The notes: generated by a model from the letters alone, not told the origin. 64,000 nucleotides of DNA from Candidatus Flexifilum affinis (GCA_016713325.1 JADJPJ010000083.1:1-64000), one strand, 5' to 3'. Positions 18,973 to 27,736 are shown, counted from the first letter of the stretch. Made by a program: numbers and translations.

Positions 18973-19983
18973 ATGAGAACACGATCGGCAGAGTTCACCC
19001 GGCGCGAGATGATCCGCCTGTGCCACAGCGCCCTCGACGCGCGAACGCTGCGGGTCGAGCTGCTGGCGCGCCTGAAAACCGTTGTCCCCTTCGACTACAT
19101 CTACTTCACCACCACCGACCCGGCCACGAATCTGGGCACCAGCACCGTCATGACCGAAAAGCCGCCGCCCTGGATGATGTCGGTTTTTCTGGAGAACGAG
19201 TTCCTTCAGGACGATTTCAACAAATTCGGCGACATGGTGACGCGGCATCAGCCGGTGCGCATCCTCAGCGAGTCCACCCGCCACGATCTGCCGCGCAGCC
19301 GGCGCTACCGGGACATGCTCGCCCCGGCCGAATTCCTGGCCCAATTGGCGCCGCACATCGCCGATGGCCTGCGCAAGGCGCTGCTGGTGGAGGGCGACCG
19401 CCGGGCTGCTGCATCCGATGGCCCTGGCGTGCTCCTCCTCGCCGAAGACCTGACCATTGTGGCGGCGACGGCGGCTGCCGAGGAAGGGCTGGCGGATCTG
19501 GCTGCGATGGAGCACGGTGACCAGCGTGTCCTCCCGATCGCGGTCCGCAGCGTCGTCACCCGGCTGAGAGCCATCGAGTCCGGGCGCGCAGGGGCGGAGG
19601 CGATCCCCAAGGTGCGCGTGCACACGCGTCCCGGGCGGTGGTGGGTGGTGTCCGCCTCGCGCCTCCACAGCGGCGGCGCTCCCGGGCAGATTGCCGTGAT
19701 GTTCGAGACCACGAAACCCGCCGAGATCGCCCCGCTGATCATGCAGGCCTACCTGCTGACCGAGCGCGAAGGCGAGATCACCCGGTCTGTTCTGCGCGGC
19801 TGGTCCACCGCCGAGATCGCCGCGAACCTGCACATCTCGTCCAATACGGTGCAGGATCACCTGAAGGCCATCTTCCGCAAGGTCGACGTGAGCAGCCGCG
19901 GCGAGCTCACCGCGCGCATTTTTGCCCAGCAGGTCGCTCCGAGTTATAAAGCCTACTCTTCTCTGGATGCACCGGATTCGTAG
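18973..19983 (+). CDS. LuxR-type transcriptional regulator with shortened sensor domain
   Basis: 336 residues. The C-terminal LuxR helix-turn-helix reads LTEREGEITRSVLRGWSTAE then IAANLHISSNTVQDHLKAIF (about residues 262-310), which binds DNA. The N-terminal part (LLARLKTVVPFDYIYFTTTD, RYRDMLAP) is a GAF-like sensor common in actinobacterial and Chloroflexi LuxR proteins. Relatives as I remember them have about 50 residues between RYRDMLxP and the helix LAPHIADGLRKALL, including a GxxWGxxxLxR core; here the two are almost joined (AEFLAQLAPHIADGL). The regulon is unknown; the two genes downstream are candidates. Confidence 0.82.
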   Translation: MRTRSAEFTRREMIRLCHSALDARTLRVELLARLKTVVPFDYIYFTTTDPATNLGTSTVMTEKPPPWMMSVFLENEFLQDDFNKFGDMVTRHQPVRILSESTRHDLPRSRRYRDMLAPAEFLAQLAPHIADGLRKALLVEGDRRAAASDGPGVLLLAEDLTIVAATAAAEEGLADLAAMEHGDQRVLPIAVRSVVTRLRAIESGRAGAEAIPKVRVHTRPGRWWVVSASRLHSGGAPGQIAVMFETTKPAEIAPLIMQAYLLTEREGEITRSVLRGWSTAEIAANLHISSNTVQDHLKAIFRKVDVSSRGELTARIFAQQVAPSYKAYSSLDAPDS

Positions 19984-20026
19984 CCAGGGCTGACGACACC
20001 GACAACGCGCAGGAGGCCGCTGAACC

Positions 20027-20719
20027 ATGACGCAGATGACCGATGCCCACGCCCGTGAGCGGTTGGCCGCCCTGAAGGCCAAACTGGCGCATGAAAACCA
20101 GCTCTATGACCGCTTTGGCAGCCCCGACATCCGGAAGCGCATCGACGCCCTTGAGGCCGAGATCGCCGCACTGCCGGAGCATATCCGACGCGAAGAGGCG
20201 ATCACCGCAGCGCTAAAGTCGCTCACGGAGGCCGTCGAAGATTACCTGATGGACCGCGAGGCGCGCCTGCTGCCCGATCCGGGCGATCTCTGGGAGCACC
20301 TGCGCGATCTGCCGGCCAATCTGCCGATTGCTGCTCAAGTGGTGAAGCTGCGGGAGCATCTTCGCGGCCTGGGCGCATCCGACGAGGACATGCAGATCGC
20401 CGTGCTGCTGGCCGCCGACCTGGAAGGCGCGAAGGCGCAGGTCTTCCGCTTCCGCAAGCGCCTGGTCGACGCCGTCACCGCACTGGGGGAGCTCACCCCC
20501 TGGACAGGCGACCCGGTCGCCGAGATCGCCGCCTGGGACCCCGGCCCGCTGCGCGCCGAGGCCGACGCCCTGCTCAGCGCGGAGCTGCGCATCGAGCGCG
20601 GCCCGGACCTGGACCAGCGCCGGCGGCTTTACCAACTGCGCATTCTGGGGAGCATCGCCATGCTGCGCCTCCTGGGTCGGCCGCAGCAAAGCATCGAAGA
20701 GACCATTCGGCACAGGTAG
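20027..20719 (+). CDS. Hypothetical helical protein
   Basis: 230 residues, not recognised. Residues 1-70 form a likely coiled coil (RERLAALKAKLAHENQLYD, IRKRIDALEAEIAALPEHIR). The rest is helical with no membrane segment. The start ATG follows GGAGG. It begins 44 bases after the LuxR gene and ends 24 before the next, so the three may be co-transcribed. The last 120 bases contain a 68-base segment that recurs, about 91% identical, after the next gene at 21705-21772, showing that a second copy once existed. Confidence 0.65.
   Translation: MTQMTDAHARERLAALKAKLAHENQLYDRFGSPDIRKRIDALEAEIAALPEHIRREEAITAALKSLTEAVEDYLMDREARLLPDPGDLWEHLRDLPANLPIAAQVVKLREHLRGLGASDEDMQIAVLLAADLEGAKAQVFRFRKRLVDAVTALGELTPWTGDPVAEIAAWDPGPLRAEADALLSAELRIERGPDLDQRRRLYQLRILGSIAMLRLLGRPQQSIEETIRHR
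20594..20661 (+). repeat. 68-base segment duplicated at 21705-21772
   Basis: Lies inside the 3' end of the helical-protein gene and encodes ERGPDLDQRRRLYQLRILGS. The second copy is intergenic, in the same orientation, with about six mismatches. Confidence 0.75.
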
Positions 20720-20742
20720 ACCATGAGAGGCCAGGAAGCGCG

Positions 20743-21600
20743 ATGAACATTCCGAAGTACTGGGCAAAAAGTGGTAGTCGTCCGGTGAGAGTCTGGGGAC
20801 GGACGATCGATCTGGCCGTGTGGGAGTGGTCGAACACCAGCATGGCCGAAGCGCAGCGAAAAGCCGAAGCGCATCTCAATGAGACGGCGCAGCGCCTCGA
20901 AGCCGGGAAAGGCATACCGGATTATCCCTATGGCGAGCGGGTTCTGCGTGAGGAAATCGTCCAGACCATCAGCAACGCGGAAGGCGCCGAGGTCGGCATC
21001 ATCACCCGGAATGCTTACGGGGCGCTGATCATGAACGCCGCTGGAGCGATGTTCATCGATATCGATTTTCCGGAGGTCCACACGTCGCTCTCGCCCCGAT
21101 CGCTTTTCAACCGACTGCTCGGGATCAAGCCGTCCAGGCCCGATCCCGAGCCGGAAGCGGTGGCGCGCGTGCTGGATTGGGCGCAGCAGCATCCCGACCT
21201 GGGCCTGCGCATCTACCGGACGTGCGCCGGGCTGCGCTGCCTGGTCACCAGCCAGGTCTTCGACCCGAACAGTGCCGACACCCACGCCATCCTGACCGCG
21301 CTCCACAGCGATCCTCTGTACGTGCGGTTGTGCCGGCAGCAGTCGAGTTTTCGCGCCAGGCTGACCCCCAAACCGTGGCGGATCGGGGCGGGGCTGCCGG
21401 GGCGCTACCCGCGGATCAGCAGCGAGGACGAGGACGATCATCGGCTGTGGCTGCGCACGTATGAACAGGCCGGTCTCGAGGTTTCGGTCTGCCGACTGGT
21501 GACGTCGACCGGCCCGCAGACGGTCCACCCCGATATTGCGCCGATCCTCACGCTGCACGATCAGCTCACCCGGCTTGATCAGCGGACGACGCTCGCTTAG
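20743..21600 (+). CDS. Conserved hypothetical protein
   Basis: 285 residues, starting MNIPKYWAKSG with an AGGA site. It has TIDLAVWEWSNTSMAEAQRK, then IITRNAYGALIMNAAGAMFI followed by DIDFPE, LRIYRTCAGLRCLVTS, DPLYVRLCRQQSSFRARLTP and KPWR. I recognise this combination from a widespread uncharacterised bacterial family but no function is known to me. FIDID followed by an RTxAG strand recalls primase-like or RRM-like folds, a weak resemblance only. No signal peptide or membrane segment. Probably co-transcribed with the upstream helical protein. Confidence 0.7.
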   Translation: MNIPKYWAKSGSRPVRVWGRTIDLAVWEWSNTSMAEAQRKAEAHLNETAQRLEAGKGIPDYPYGERVLREEIVQTISNAEGAEVGIITRNAYGALIMNAAGAMFIDIDFPEVHTSLSPRSLFNRLLGIKPSRPDPEPEAVARVLDWAQQHPDLGLRIYRTCAGLRCLVTSQVFDPNSADTHAILTALHSDPLYVRLCRQQSSFRARLTPKPWRIGAGLPGRYPRISSEDEDDHRLWLRTYEQAGLEVSVCRLVTSTGPQTVHPDIAPILTLHDQLTRLDQRTTLA

Positions 21601-22513
21601 CCGGGGCATTCGGCAAATGGCCTGTCAATTGTAGGCACGCTACTGCGCGGTCCAACTAACTGGCTATTTCCAGCGAGCACACTTCGTGAGGCAGTCGAAC
21701 ATACGAGCGCGGCCCGGACCACGATCAGCGCCGGCGGCTTTATCCATTGCGCATTCTGGGGAGCATCGCCATCGTTTCTTCGGCCACGAGTGGATGTCAG
21801 ATGATCTTCGTCGGCGCAAACGATCTGACATTTCAACAGCCCTTGTGGCGCGCACATCTCATTCGTGGCTTCTGCTCGACTGATGGCTTGATTTCCACTC
21901 TTGTATCTGATCTAAAGGCACGCGATAGACCGCCATCCCTCAATGACGAAATTCACAGAGAATACATGATGTTAGACACTATACTCTTCTGTATCTGACG
22001 TGATAGATGGAGATAGATGTAGACGTAGAGGAAGTATGGATACAGATCTTTAATATGTCCATGCCTCCGGAAGGGCTTTCTAGACAAGTGTGTCATACCT
22101 AAGAGGCGTTTTCGACGCAGCGAAAACGCCCTTTATCTACGCAGGCGACGCAGTTGTGTCCTCGGCGAGAGAAAAACCAGCAAGGTAAGTTTCAGATGCT
22201 ATACATACTAAGTTCCCCTAAGCCATTGTTGAAGACTGGGATAGCAGTCTCACCTCAATCTGAGAAACCGGTTGGGCGGGGGGCGGCACCACGGGCGGAG
22301 CCGCCGCAGTTCACCCTGTTTCATCCACGGAACGAGTTCGCGGGATGAACATAACGCCGGCGCGCACCTGCAACCCTGGATACGGGCATCATTTCTCCTC
22401 GGACCGCTACGGGCGGAAAGTCACTCTCGGCCCTGCGATCAACGCGATGGTCGGAGACAGTTCAAGGAGCGCGCCGCGCTCTTGCGCTTGGTGTGCTGTA
22501 TGAGGCTGGCAGA
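21601..22513. other. Gene-poor region: gene remnant, low-GC stretch, hairpin
   Basis: No intact gene is seen. At 21705-21772 there is a decayed copy of the 3' end of the helical-protein gene. From about 21880 to 22270 the composition becomes much more AT-rich than the rest of the window, with a purine-rich stuttering stretch near 22000-22045 (GATAGATGGAGATAGATG). A strong hairpin lies at 22105-22130. From 22270 the sequence returns to high GC with no recognisable product. It looks like an old insertion/deletion scar. Confidence 0.5.
22105..22138 (+). terminator. Strong hairpin followed by T-rich tract
   Basis: Arms GGCGTTTTCG (22105-22114) and CGAAAACGCC (22121-22130) with a 6-base loop, followed by CTTTATCT. 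It looks like a rho-independent terminator on the plus strand, but no intact gene ends just before it. Confidence 0.6.
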
Positions 22514-23081
22514 TCATCCCTCAAACCCCTCGCGGATCGCCAGCGTGAAGCCGGGCAGGCAGGGGGTCGCGCGGAAGTCGAACACGTCTTCCACCGTGTA
22601 GAGGCATCCTCGGTACGTCCGATGACCAGAAGGCGCAGTACGTCCTCTGGCGCGGCAGCACCAGCCACACCAGCGTAGACCCACCCCGCAGGTAGATCAT
22701 CGCCTTTTTGCGCAGGTCGGCCAGGGCTTCATCAGGGCTTTGCACCTCGACGGCAAACGCCGGCATGCCCAGGACAGCGCCGTCCGTCACCACCGGCTGA
22801 TCCAGGCCGAGCCGGAATGACTAGTCTGGCAGCAGCGTGAGATGCGGATCGTCCAACGGGCGGCAGCGGATTTCCGGCCCTCCGCGCCCCAGGCGATTCG
22901 CTTTCAGGTGCAGGTGAATGGGCGTGCTCAGGTTCTGCACAATCGTGCCATGCTCTTCGGTTGAAATTGGTTTTTCGACGATCTCCCCGGCGATGAGTTC
23001 CAGGCGGCGCTCGCGGTTCTCCGGTTCGCGGATGAACTGCTCGAATTCCTCTGCGGTGTACAGCCGATCGCGATCGGTCAT
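22514..23081 (-). pseudogene. Uma2-type (DUF820) restriction-endonuclease-fold gene, broken
   Basis: Uma2 proteins have a PD-(D/E)XK-like fold and are abundant in Chloroflexi and cyanobacteria; their function is unclear. The reading from ATG 23081 (YTAEEFEQFIREPENRERRL) is followed by ELIAGEIVEK and LSTPIHLHLKAN. A TAG after LTLLPD interrupts the expected PDVSF strand, and the same frame continues VVTDGAVLGMPAFAVEVQSP then DEALADLRKKAMIYLRGGS, which carries the core catalytic-type motif. A frame change near 22620-22660 then gives YTVEDVFDFRATPCLPGFTL. One stop and one indel make it a pseudogene as read. Confidence 0.78.
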
Positions 23082-23160
23082 GGTTCCTGCTCCATTGCGT
23101 ATCTCATCATTGTGGCGTTGATGGAGAGATGGGGTCAAGCCGAGCAGTGCCCATCACTCC

Positions 23161-24288
23161 CTACGCCTCCCCATCTCCCAGGAAGGCGCGCAGCACGGAG
23201 ATGAATTTCGCCCAGGCCGGCTCGTGTTCTGTCAGCAGGTGATTGGCGCTCTCCAGGGCCACAAACTGCGCGTTGGGGATCAGCGAGGCCAGCAGCCGGC
23301 CTTCCTCGAAGGGCACCCCGGCATCCCCGCGCGGGTGCACGACCAGCGTGGGGACTCGCACCAGCGGCGCCAGCGCCCGGATGTCCGTACGGTGCATTTC
23401 GCTCTCCAGCCGCGCCGCGTTCTCGGCAGAGGTCGATATGCGCATCTGCTCGTCGAAGGCGTGCAGTTCCTCGGTCGTCGCGTCGGGGCGAAGCTGCATG
23501 GCGAACACCTGCCGAAACGCCGGGTTATCCCGCCCCCACCCGACCCGCATCAGGTCGATCAGCAGCTTCTCCTCGCGAATCTGCGCCTCGGTCAGGTCGC
23601 GGTGGAGCCAGCCACGCGCGTAAGCGCCATACAGCACCAGCCGGCGCACGCGTTCCGGATGTCGCACGGCATAGGCCACCGCCACCGGCCCACCCTGCGA
23701 CATGGCAAACAGCGAGAACTGCCCCAGGCCGACCGCATCCACCACCATTTCCAGGTCGCGCACCCAGGCGTCAAATGACACGTCCGGGACATCCCAGTCC
23801 GACAGCCCATTGCCCCGTTCGTCGTAGCGGATCAGCGTGTGCTCCTGGCTCAGTTCATGCAGCCAGTGCCGCCAGACCGGGCTTTCCCAGTCGTACTCCA
23901 GATGGCTCATGAATGTCGCCGTCTTGACCAGGGGCGGGCCGGTTCCGCTCACCGCGTAGGCGATGCGGGTGCCGTCGAAGCTGGTGACGAAGTGGACACG
24001 CTGCTGGGGGCGATCCGCAGCGGGTGAAGGGGGAGCCGTCGGCGTGGGGAGGGCAGCGGCGGATCGTTCCGGTTCCAGAAGACCCAGGTCTCTGGCCCGT
24101 GTGATGGCCTGAGTGCGGTTCCTGACCCCCAGCTTGCTGTAGATCTGCCGGTTGTACCAGCGGATGGTGTTGGGGCTGAGGAAGAGGGCGGCGGCGATTT
24201 CCGGGTCGGTCAACCCGGTGGCCATCCGCTTCAGAATCTCTCTCTCGCGTTCGGTCAGTGCATCCGGCGCGGGCGCTTGCTCCTCCAT
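23161..24288 (-). CDS. LuxR HTH fused to an alpha/beta hydrolase
   Basis: About 375 residues. The N-terminal LuxR helix-turn-helix (LTEREREILKRMATGLTDPE, ALFLSPNTIRWYNRQIYSKL, about residues 10-72) is joined by a proline-rich linker to a full alpha/beta hydrolase domain: IRYDERGNGLSDW, nucleophile elbow AMSQGGPVAVAYA (Ser about residue 187), VPTLVVHPRGDAGVPF (acid) and SANHLLTE (His). The hydrolase may work as the sensor, binding or cleaving a small ligand to control DNA binding, as RsbQ/KAI2-type hydrolases do in other settings. That role is inference. The ATG at 24288 fits GGGGAT; GTG at 24294 is an alternative. Confidence 0.85.
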   Translation of the reverse strand: MEEQAPAPDALTEREREILKRMATGLTDPEIAAALFLSPNTIRWYNRQIYSKLGVRNRTQAITRARDLGLLEPERSAAALPTPTAPPSPAADRPQQRVHFVTSFDGTRIAYAVSGTGPPLVKTATFMSHLEYDWESPVWRHWLHELSQEHTLIRYDERGNGLSDWDVPDVSFDAWVRDLEMVVDAVGLGQFSLFAMSQGGPVAVAYAVRHPERVRRLVLYGAYARGWLHRDLTEAQIREEKLLIDLMRVGWGRDNPAFRQVFAMQLRPDATTEELHAFDEQMRISTSAENAARLESEMHRTDIRALAPLVRVPTLVVHPRGDAGVPFEEGRLLASLIPNAQFVALESANHLLTEHEPAWAKFISVLRAFLGDGEA

Positions 24289-24472
24289 GGTCACATCCCC
24301 AAGACTCTGTTCATCTCCCTGATCCTGGTGAGCGTCATCCTACCCGATGTTGGGCGCGCTCGCCATTCATTTTCCATCCATCGGGACCATTCAAATGCAT
24401 GGAGACGGCGTCTCGCATTCTCCCTACGCTTACTCATGAGAGCACGATTTCCGAGGATCAAGGAGTAAGGAA

Positions 24473-25264
24473 ATGTCCGATTACGTCACGCGCCAGCCGC
24501 TGCCCGCACGCTCGGCGACAGGGGCCGGAACCTTCGGAGGGGTCCTGGCCTTCCTCTATGGCCTCGTCAGCTATGCGGTATTCCTGGTGGCTTTTCTCTA
24601 CGCCATCGGCTTTGTCGGCAACTTCGTCGTGCCCAAATCCATCGACAGCGGGTTTGCGCCGCCCGCAGAGGAGGCGATCCTCGTGAACGTGCTCCTGCTG
24701 GGCGTGTTCGCCTTCCAGCACAGCATCATGGCCCGCCCGGCCTTTAAGCGCATGTGGACCAGGCTGGTCCCGAAGTCCATCGAGCGCAGCACCTACGTGC
24801 TCTTCGCCAGCCTGGCGCTGCTCCTGCTCTACTGGCAGTGGCGTCCGCTGCCTGCGCTGGTTTGGTCGGTGGATCACCCTGCGGGGCGGGGTCTGCTGTA
24901 CGGCCTGTTTTTCGTGGGCTGGGGGATCGTCTTCCTGGGCACCTTCATGATCAACCACTTCGATCTGTTCGGGCTGCGGCAGGTCTATCTGAAGCTGCGC
25001 AGCCGCGAATACAGGGACCTGGGATTCAGGACGCCCTTCTTCTACCGCTTCCTGCGCCATCCAATCATGCTGGGTTTCATCATCGCCTTCTGGGCGGCTC
25101 CGGTGATGACCGTTGGTCACCTGCTGTTCGCGGTGGCGACCACGGCCTTCATCCTGATCGCCATCCAGTTGGAGGAGCACGACCTGGTGGGGTACTTCGG
25201 AGACCAGTATCGCGAGTATCGACGCAAGACGCCGATGCTCATCCCGCGCCGGCCAAAACCCTGA
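24473..25264 (+). CDS. mddA: Membrane S-methyltransferase (MddA/NnrU-like, ICMT family)
   Basis: 263 residues with about six membrane helices. FQHSIMARPAFKRMWTRLVP, IERSTYVLFASLALLLLYWQ, FMINHFDLFGLRQVYLKL and the C-terminal LRHPIMLGFIIAFW ... LEEHDLVGYFGDQYREYRR match methanethiol S-methyltransferase as I know it. MddA makes dimethyl sulfide from methanethiol with S-adenosylmethionine, and the RHP...EE.DL..FG..Y.EY pattern is the shared ICMT-type SAM-binding end. The start follows AAGGAG. Related NnrU proteins look similar, so the substrate is probable but not certain. SAM use links it loosely to the methionine genes further right. Confidence 0.7.
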   Translation: MSDYVTRQPLPARSATGAGTFGGVLAFLYGLVSYAVFLVAFLYAIGFVGNFVVPKSIDSGFAPPAEEAILVNVLLLGVFAFQHSIMARPAFKRMWTRLVPKSIERSTYVLFASLALLLLYWQWRPLPALVWSVDHPAGRGLLYGLFFVGWGIVFLGTFMINHFDLFGLRQVYLKLRSREYRDLGFRTPFFYRFLRHPIMLGFIIAFWAAPVMTVGHLLFAVATTAFILIAIQLEEHDLVGYFGDQYREYRRKTPMLIPRRPKP

Positions 25265-25354
25265 GGTGCGGCCGGGCTGCCTGAGCCGCTTAACGAGGTG
25301 CGGAGCGCCGACCCGATTGGCCTCGGCCCTCCTTGAGTCGCTGTTGAGTTGCGA

Positions 25355-25558
25355 TCAGCGTCCGCCGGCGTCGTCGTACTCGAACAGTCGGCTGATTTTC
25401 TCCTTCACGTCGGTAGGCATCGAACTGGCGTCGATGTTGTGCGCTCGGCGGCCGTGAATCTGAATGTGCTCCCACAGCTCCTCGACGGTTCCTGCGGCGA
25501 ACTCGCCGGGGCAGCCTTCCATCCCTTCAAGATGAGCGCAGCGATAACGAACGGCCAT
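25355..25558 (-). CDS. DUF1059 small protein
   Basis: 67 residues from ATG 25558 behind GGGAGG. It starts AVRYRCAHLEGMEGCPGEF with two Cys, then GTVEELWEHIQIHGRRAHN, as in DUF1059 family proteins (a short Cys- and His-bearing domain that could bind zinc). Function unknown. It is divergent from the MDR operon; the 259-base gap between them should hold both promoters. A longer reading to 25837 overlaps the MDR start and is unlikely. Confidence 0.7.
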   Translation of the reverse strand: MAVRYRCAHLEGMEGCPGEFAAGTVEELWEHIQIHGRRAHNIDASSMPTDVKEKISRLFEYDDAGGR

Positions 25559-25817
25559 GGGTCCTCCCGATGATCGAAAAGTCAGGTAAGGCCGCCCTGC
25601 ACCTGCCGAAGCTGCAAAGGAACAGGCGGTCGGCGGCAAGGCGACTGTCGATTGCCCGAGTATAAGCAGTTTTGGGGTTGCTGTGAAGCAGGTCCGACCC
25701 GAGGCGGATTTTTCGTGCTGCCGTGACAAAACCACCGCTGCTGCAACCCGCTGCCGCCCCATCACGTAAAAGAATCCAGGGCCAGCAACAAACCCTCGCA
25801 CCGGCCCAGGAAAACTC

Positions 25818-26804
25818 ATGAAAGCCGTAGTCTGCACTGCCTATGGTCCTCCGGAAGTGCTCCAGCTTCGAGATGTCGAAAAACCGACCCCGAAAGACCG
25901 TGAAGTTCTGGTCAGAATTCACGCGACCGCCGTCACCGCGAGCGACACCATCGTCCGCGGCTTTAGCCTTCCCGTCTGGCACCCAATGGGCCTCATGATG
26001 GGCCTCGTCGTCGGCTTTGGAAAACCCAGGAACCCGATCCTGGGGATGGTGCTGGCTGGCGAAGTCGAAGCGATTGGCCGAGAAACCACGCAGTTCAAAC
26101 TGGGCGATCGGGTCTTCGCCTTCACCGGGACTCGCTTCGGCTGCTATGCCGAATACACCTGCCTGCCAGAGAAGGGCCGGGCGCGCTTTCCGGGTGATGT
26201 TCCTGGTGTCATGGCGCTGATGCCATCCGGGATCTCTTACCCGGAAGCCGCGGCCGTGGTGTATGGTACAGCCCTGGCCTCCTACTTTCTGAACAAGGCC
26301 GCTGTCCAGCCCGGGGAGCGCGTGCTGATCTACGGCGCTTCGGGGGCCATTGGCACCACGGCCTTGCAGTTGGCGAAACATCACTACGGGGCGCAGGTAA
26401 CCGCCGTTTGCAGCGGCTCGAATACCGATCTGGTCCTGTCGCTCGGCGCCGACCGCGTGCTGGATTACACCACGCAGGCGTCCTTGCCCGACGGGGATCG
26501 CTACGACCTCGTCCTGGATGCCGTCGGCAAGAAGAAAACCTCTCCCCTCAAATTGGCCTGTCAGACGGCGCTCACGCCAACCGGGCGCTACCTGTCGGTC
26601 GATGAGGGCAGGCCGGCGCTGCCAGTGGAGCATCTGCTGCTGGTGCGTGACTTGATCGAGGCGGGCAAGTTCAGGGCGGTCATTGACCGCTGCTATCCAC
26701 TGGAACAGATGGTCGAGGCACATCGCTATGTCGATGCGGGTCACAAGAAGGGCAATGTCGTCATCACTGTCATGGGAGACAGCGACTCAGGGAGAAACTC
26801 ATGA
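25818..26804 (+). CDS. MDR family NAD(P)-dependent dehydrogenase/quinone reductase (copy 1)
   Basis: 328 residues of the zinc-independent medium-chain reductase family. GroES-like domain: AYGPPEVLQLRDVEKPTPKD, ILGMVLAGEVEAIG, FKLGDRVFAFTG. Rossmann domain: VLIYGASGAIGTTALQLAKH (NADPH-binding GxxGxxG). C-terminal GKFRAVIDRCYPLEQMVEAH and GHKKGNVVI close the catalytic fold. The usual structural-zinc cysteines are absent, as in quinone oxidoreductases. Its stop overlaps the next start (ATGA, 26801-26804), so the two are translationally coupled. Substrate unknown. Confidence 0.9.
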   Translation: MKAVVCTAYGPPEVLQLRDVEKPTPKDREVLVRIHATAVTASDTIVRGFSLPVWHPMGLMMGLVVGFGKPRNPILGMVLAGEVEAIGRETTQFKLGDRVFAFTGTRFGCYAEYTCLPEKGRARFPGDVPGVMALMPSGISYPEAAAVVYGTALASYFLNKAAVQPGERVLIYGASGAIGTTALQLAKHHYGAQVTAVCSGSNTDLVLSLGADRVLDYTTQASLPDGDRYDLVLDAVGKKKTSPLKLACQTALTPTGRYLSVDEGRPALPVEHLLLVRDLIEAGKFRAVIDRCYPLEQMVEAHRYVDAGHKKGNVVITVMGDSDSGRNS

Positions 26805-27736
26805 AGGCAATCGTGTTCGAGAAGTACGGGCCACCGGAAGTGCTTCAGCTCAAGGACATCGATAAACCGATGCCTAAAGACGATGAGGTGATGGTCAGGG
26901 TGCAGGCGACTACGGTCACCATTGGCGATACGCGCATGCGCAGCTTCACCGTCCCACCGGCGATGTGGCTGCCTTCCCGCATCTACCTGGGCATCTTCGG
27001 CCCCCGCCGCAAAATCCTGGGCATGGAGCTTGCCGGTGATATCGTCGCGGTCGGCGCCACGGTGACCCGATTCCGGGTGGGCGACGCCGTCTTTGCCTCG
27101 ACCTTCGAAGCCAACTTCGGCGGCTATGCCGAGTACAAATGCTTTCCGGAGACCGCCGTTCTGGCCCTCAAGCCGGCCAATCTGACCTATGGCGAAGCCG
27201 CCGCCGCGGTCGGTGCAGGGATGACCGCCCTGCGCTGTCTGAGCAAAGCCAACATCCAGCCCGGCCAGAAGGTGCTGATCTACGGCGCATCCGGTGCGGT
27301 CGGGACGAACGCCGTGCAGATCGTCAGCCGCCACATCGGGGCGCAGGTGACCGGCGTGTGCAGCACCGCCAATCTGGATCTGGTGCGGTCGCTCGGCGCC
27401 GAGAAGGTGATCGACTACACGCGGGAGGATTTCACCCAGAGCGGCGAGACCTATGATGTCGTGTTCGACGCCGTCGCCAAATTCCCGCCCGCACGCGCCA
27501 GGCTCGCGCTGAAGCCAGGCGGTGTCTACCTCAATGTGCACAAGGATTCGGATAGCGCATCGCACGGCACGCCGGTCGAGGAGCTGCTCGCGCTCAAAGC
27601 GCTGCTGGAGTCGGGGACAGTCCGGCCCGTGATTGACCGCTGTTACCCGATGGACCAGATCGTCGAAGCGCACCACTACGTCGATGCGGGTCACAAGAAG
27701 GGCAGCGTCGTCATCATGGTGGGGCAGGAAGCCTAG
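26801..27736 (+). CDS. MDR family NAD(P)-dependent dehydrogenase/quinone reductase (copy 2)
   Basis: 311 residues, a tandem paralogue of the preceding gene with the same blocks: KYGPPEVLQLKDIDKPMPKD, ILGMELAGDIVAVG, VLIYGASGAVGTNAVQIVSR, PVIDRCYPMDQIVEAHHYVD and AGHKKGSVVIMV. The pair clearly arose by duplication and may form a heterodimer or cover two substrates. It overlaps the WYL-regulator gene end by four bases on the opposite strand, so the two units are convergent. Confidence 0.9.
   Translation: MKAIVFEKYGPPEVLQLKDIDKPMPKDDEVMVRVQATTVTIGDTRMRSFTVPPAMWLPSRIYLGIFGPRRKILGMELAGDIVAVGATVTRFRVGDAVFASTFEANFGGYAEYKCFPETAVLALKPANLTYGEAAAAVGAGMTALRCLSKANIQPGQKVLIYGASGAVGTNAVQIVSRHIGAQVTGVCSTANLDLVRSLGAEKVIDYTREDFTQSGETYDVVFDAVAKFPPARARLALKPGGVYLNVHKDSDSASHGTPVEELLALKALLESGTVRPVIDRCYPMDQIVEAHHYVDAGHKKGSVVIMVGQEA

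Noticed and set aside
22154..22348. Short ORF of 64 codons in the AT-rich island
   Set aside because: No ribosome-binding site, no recognisable pattern, and it crosses an abrupt composition change.
17376..23081. Amber (TAG) codon recoding, suggested by in-frame TAG in the SnoaL and Uma2 genes
   Set aside because: TAG terminates intact genes in the window such as asnB, and other broken genes have TGA or frameshifts; point mutations or errors explain it better.
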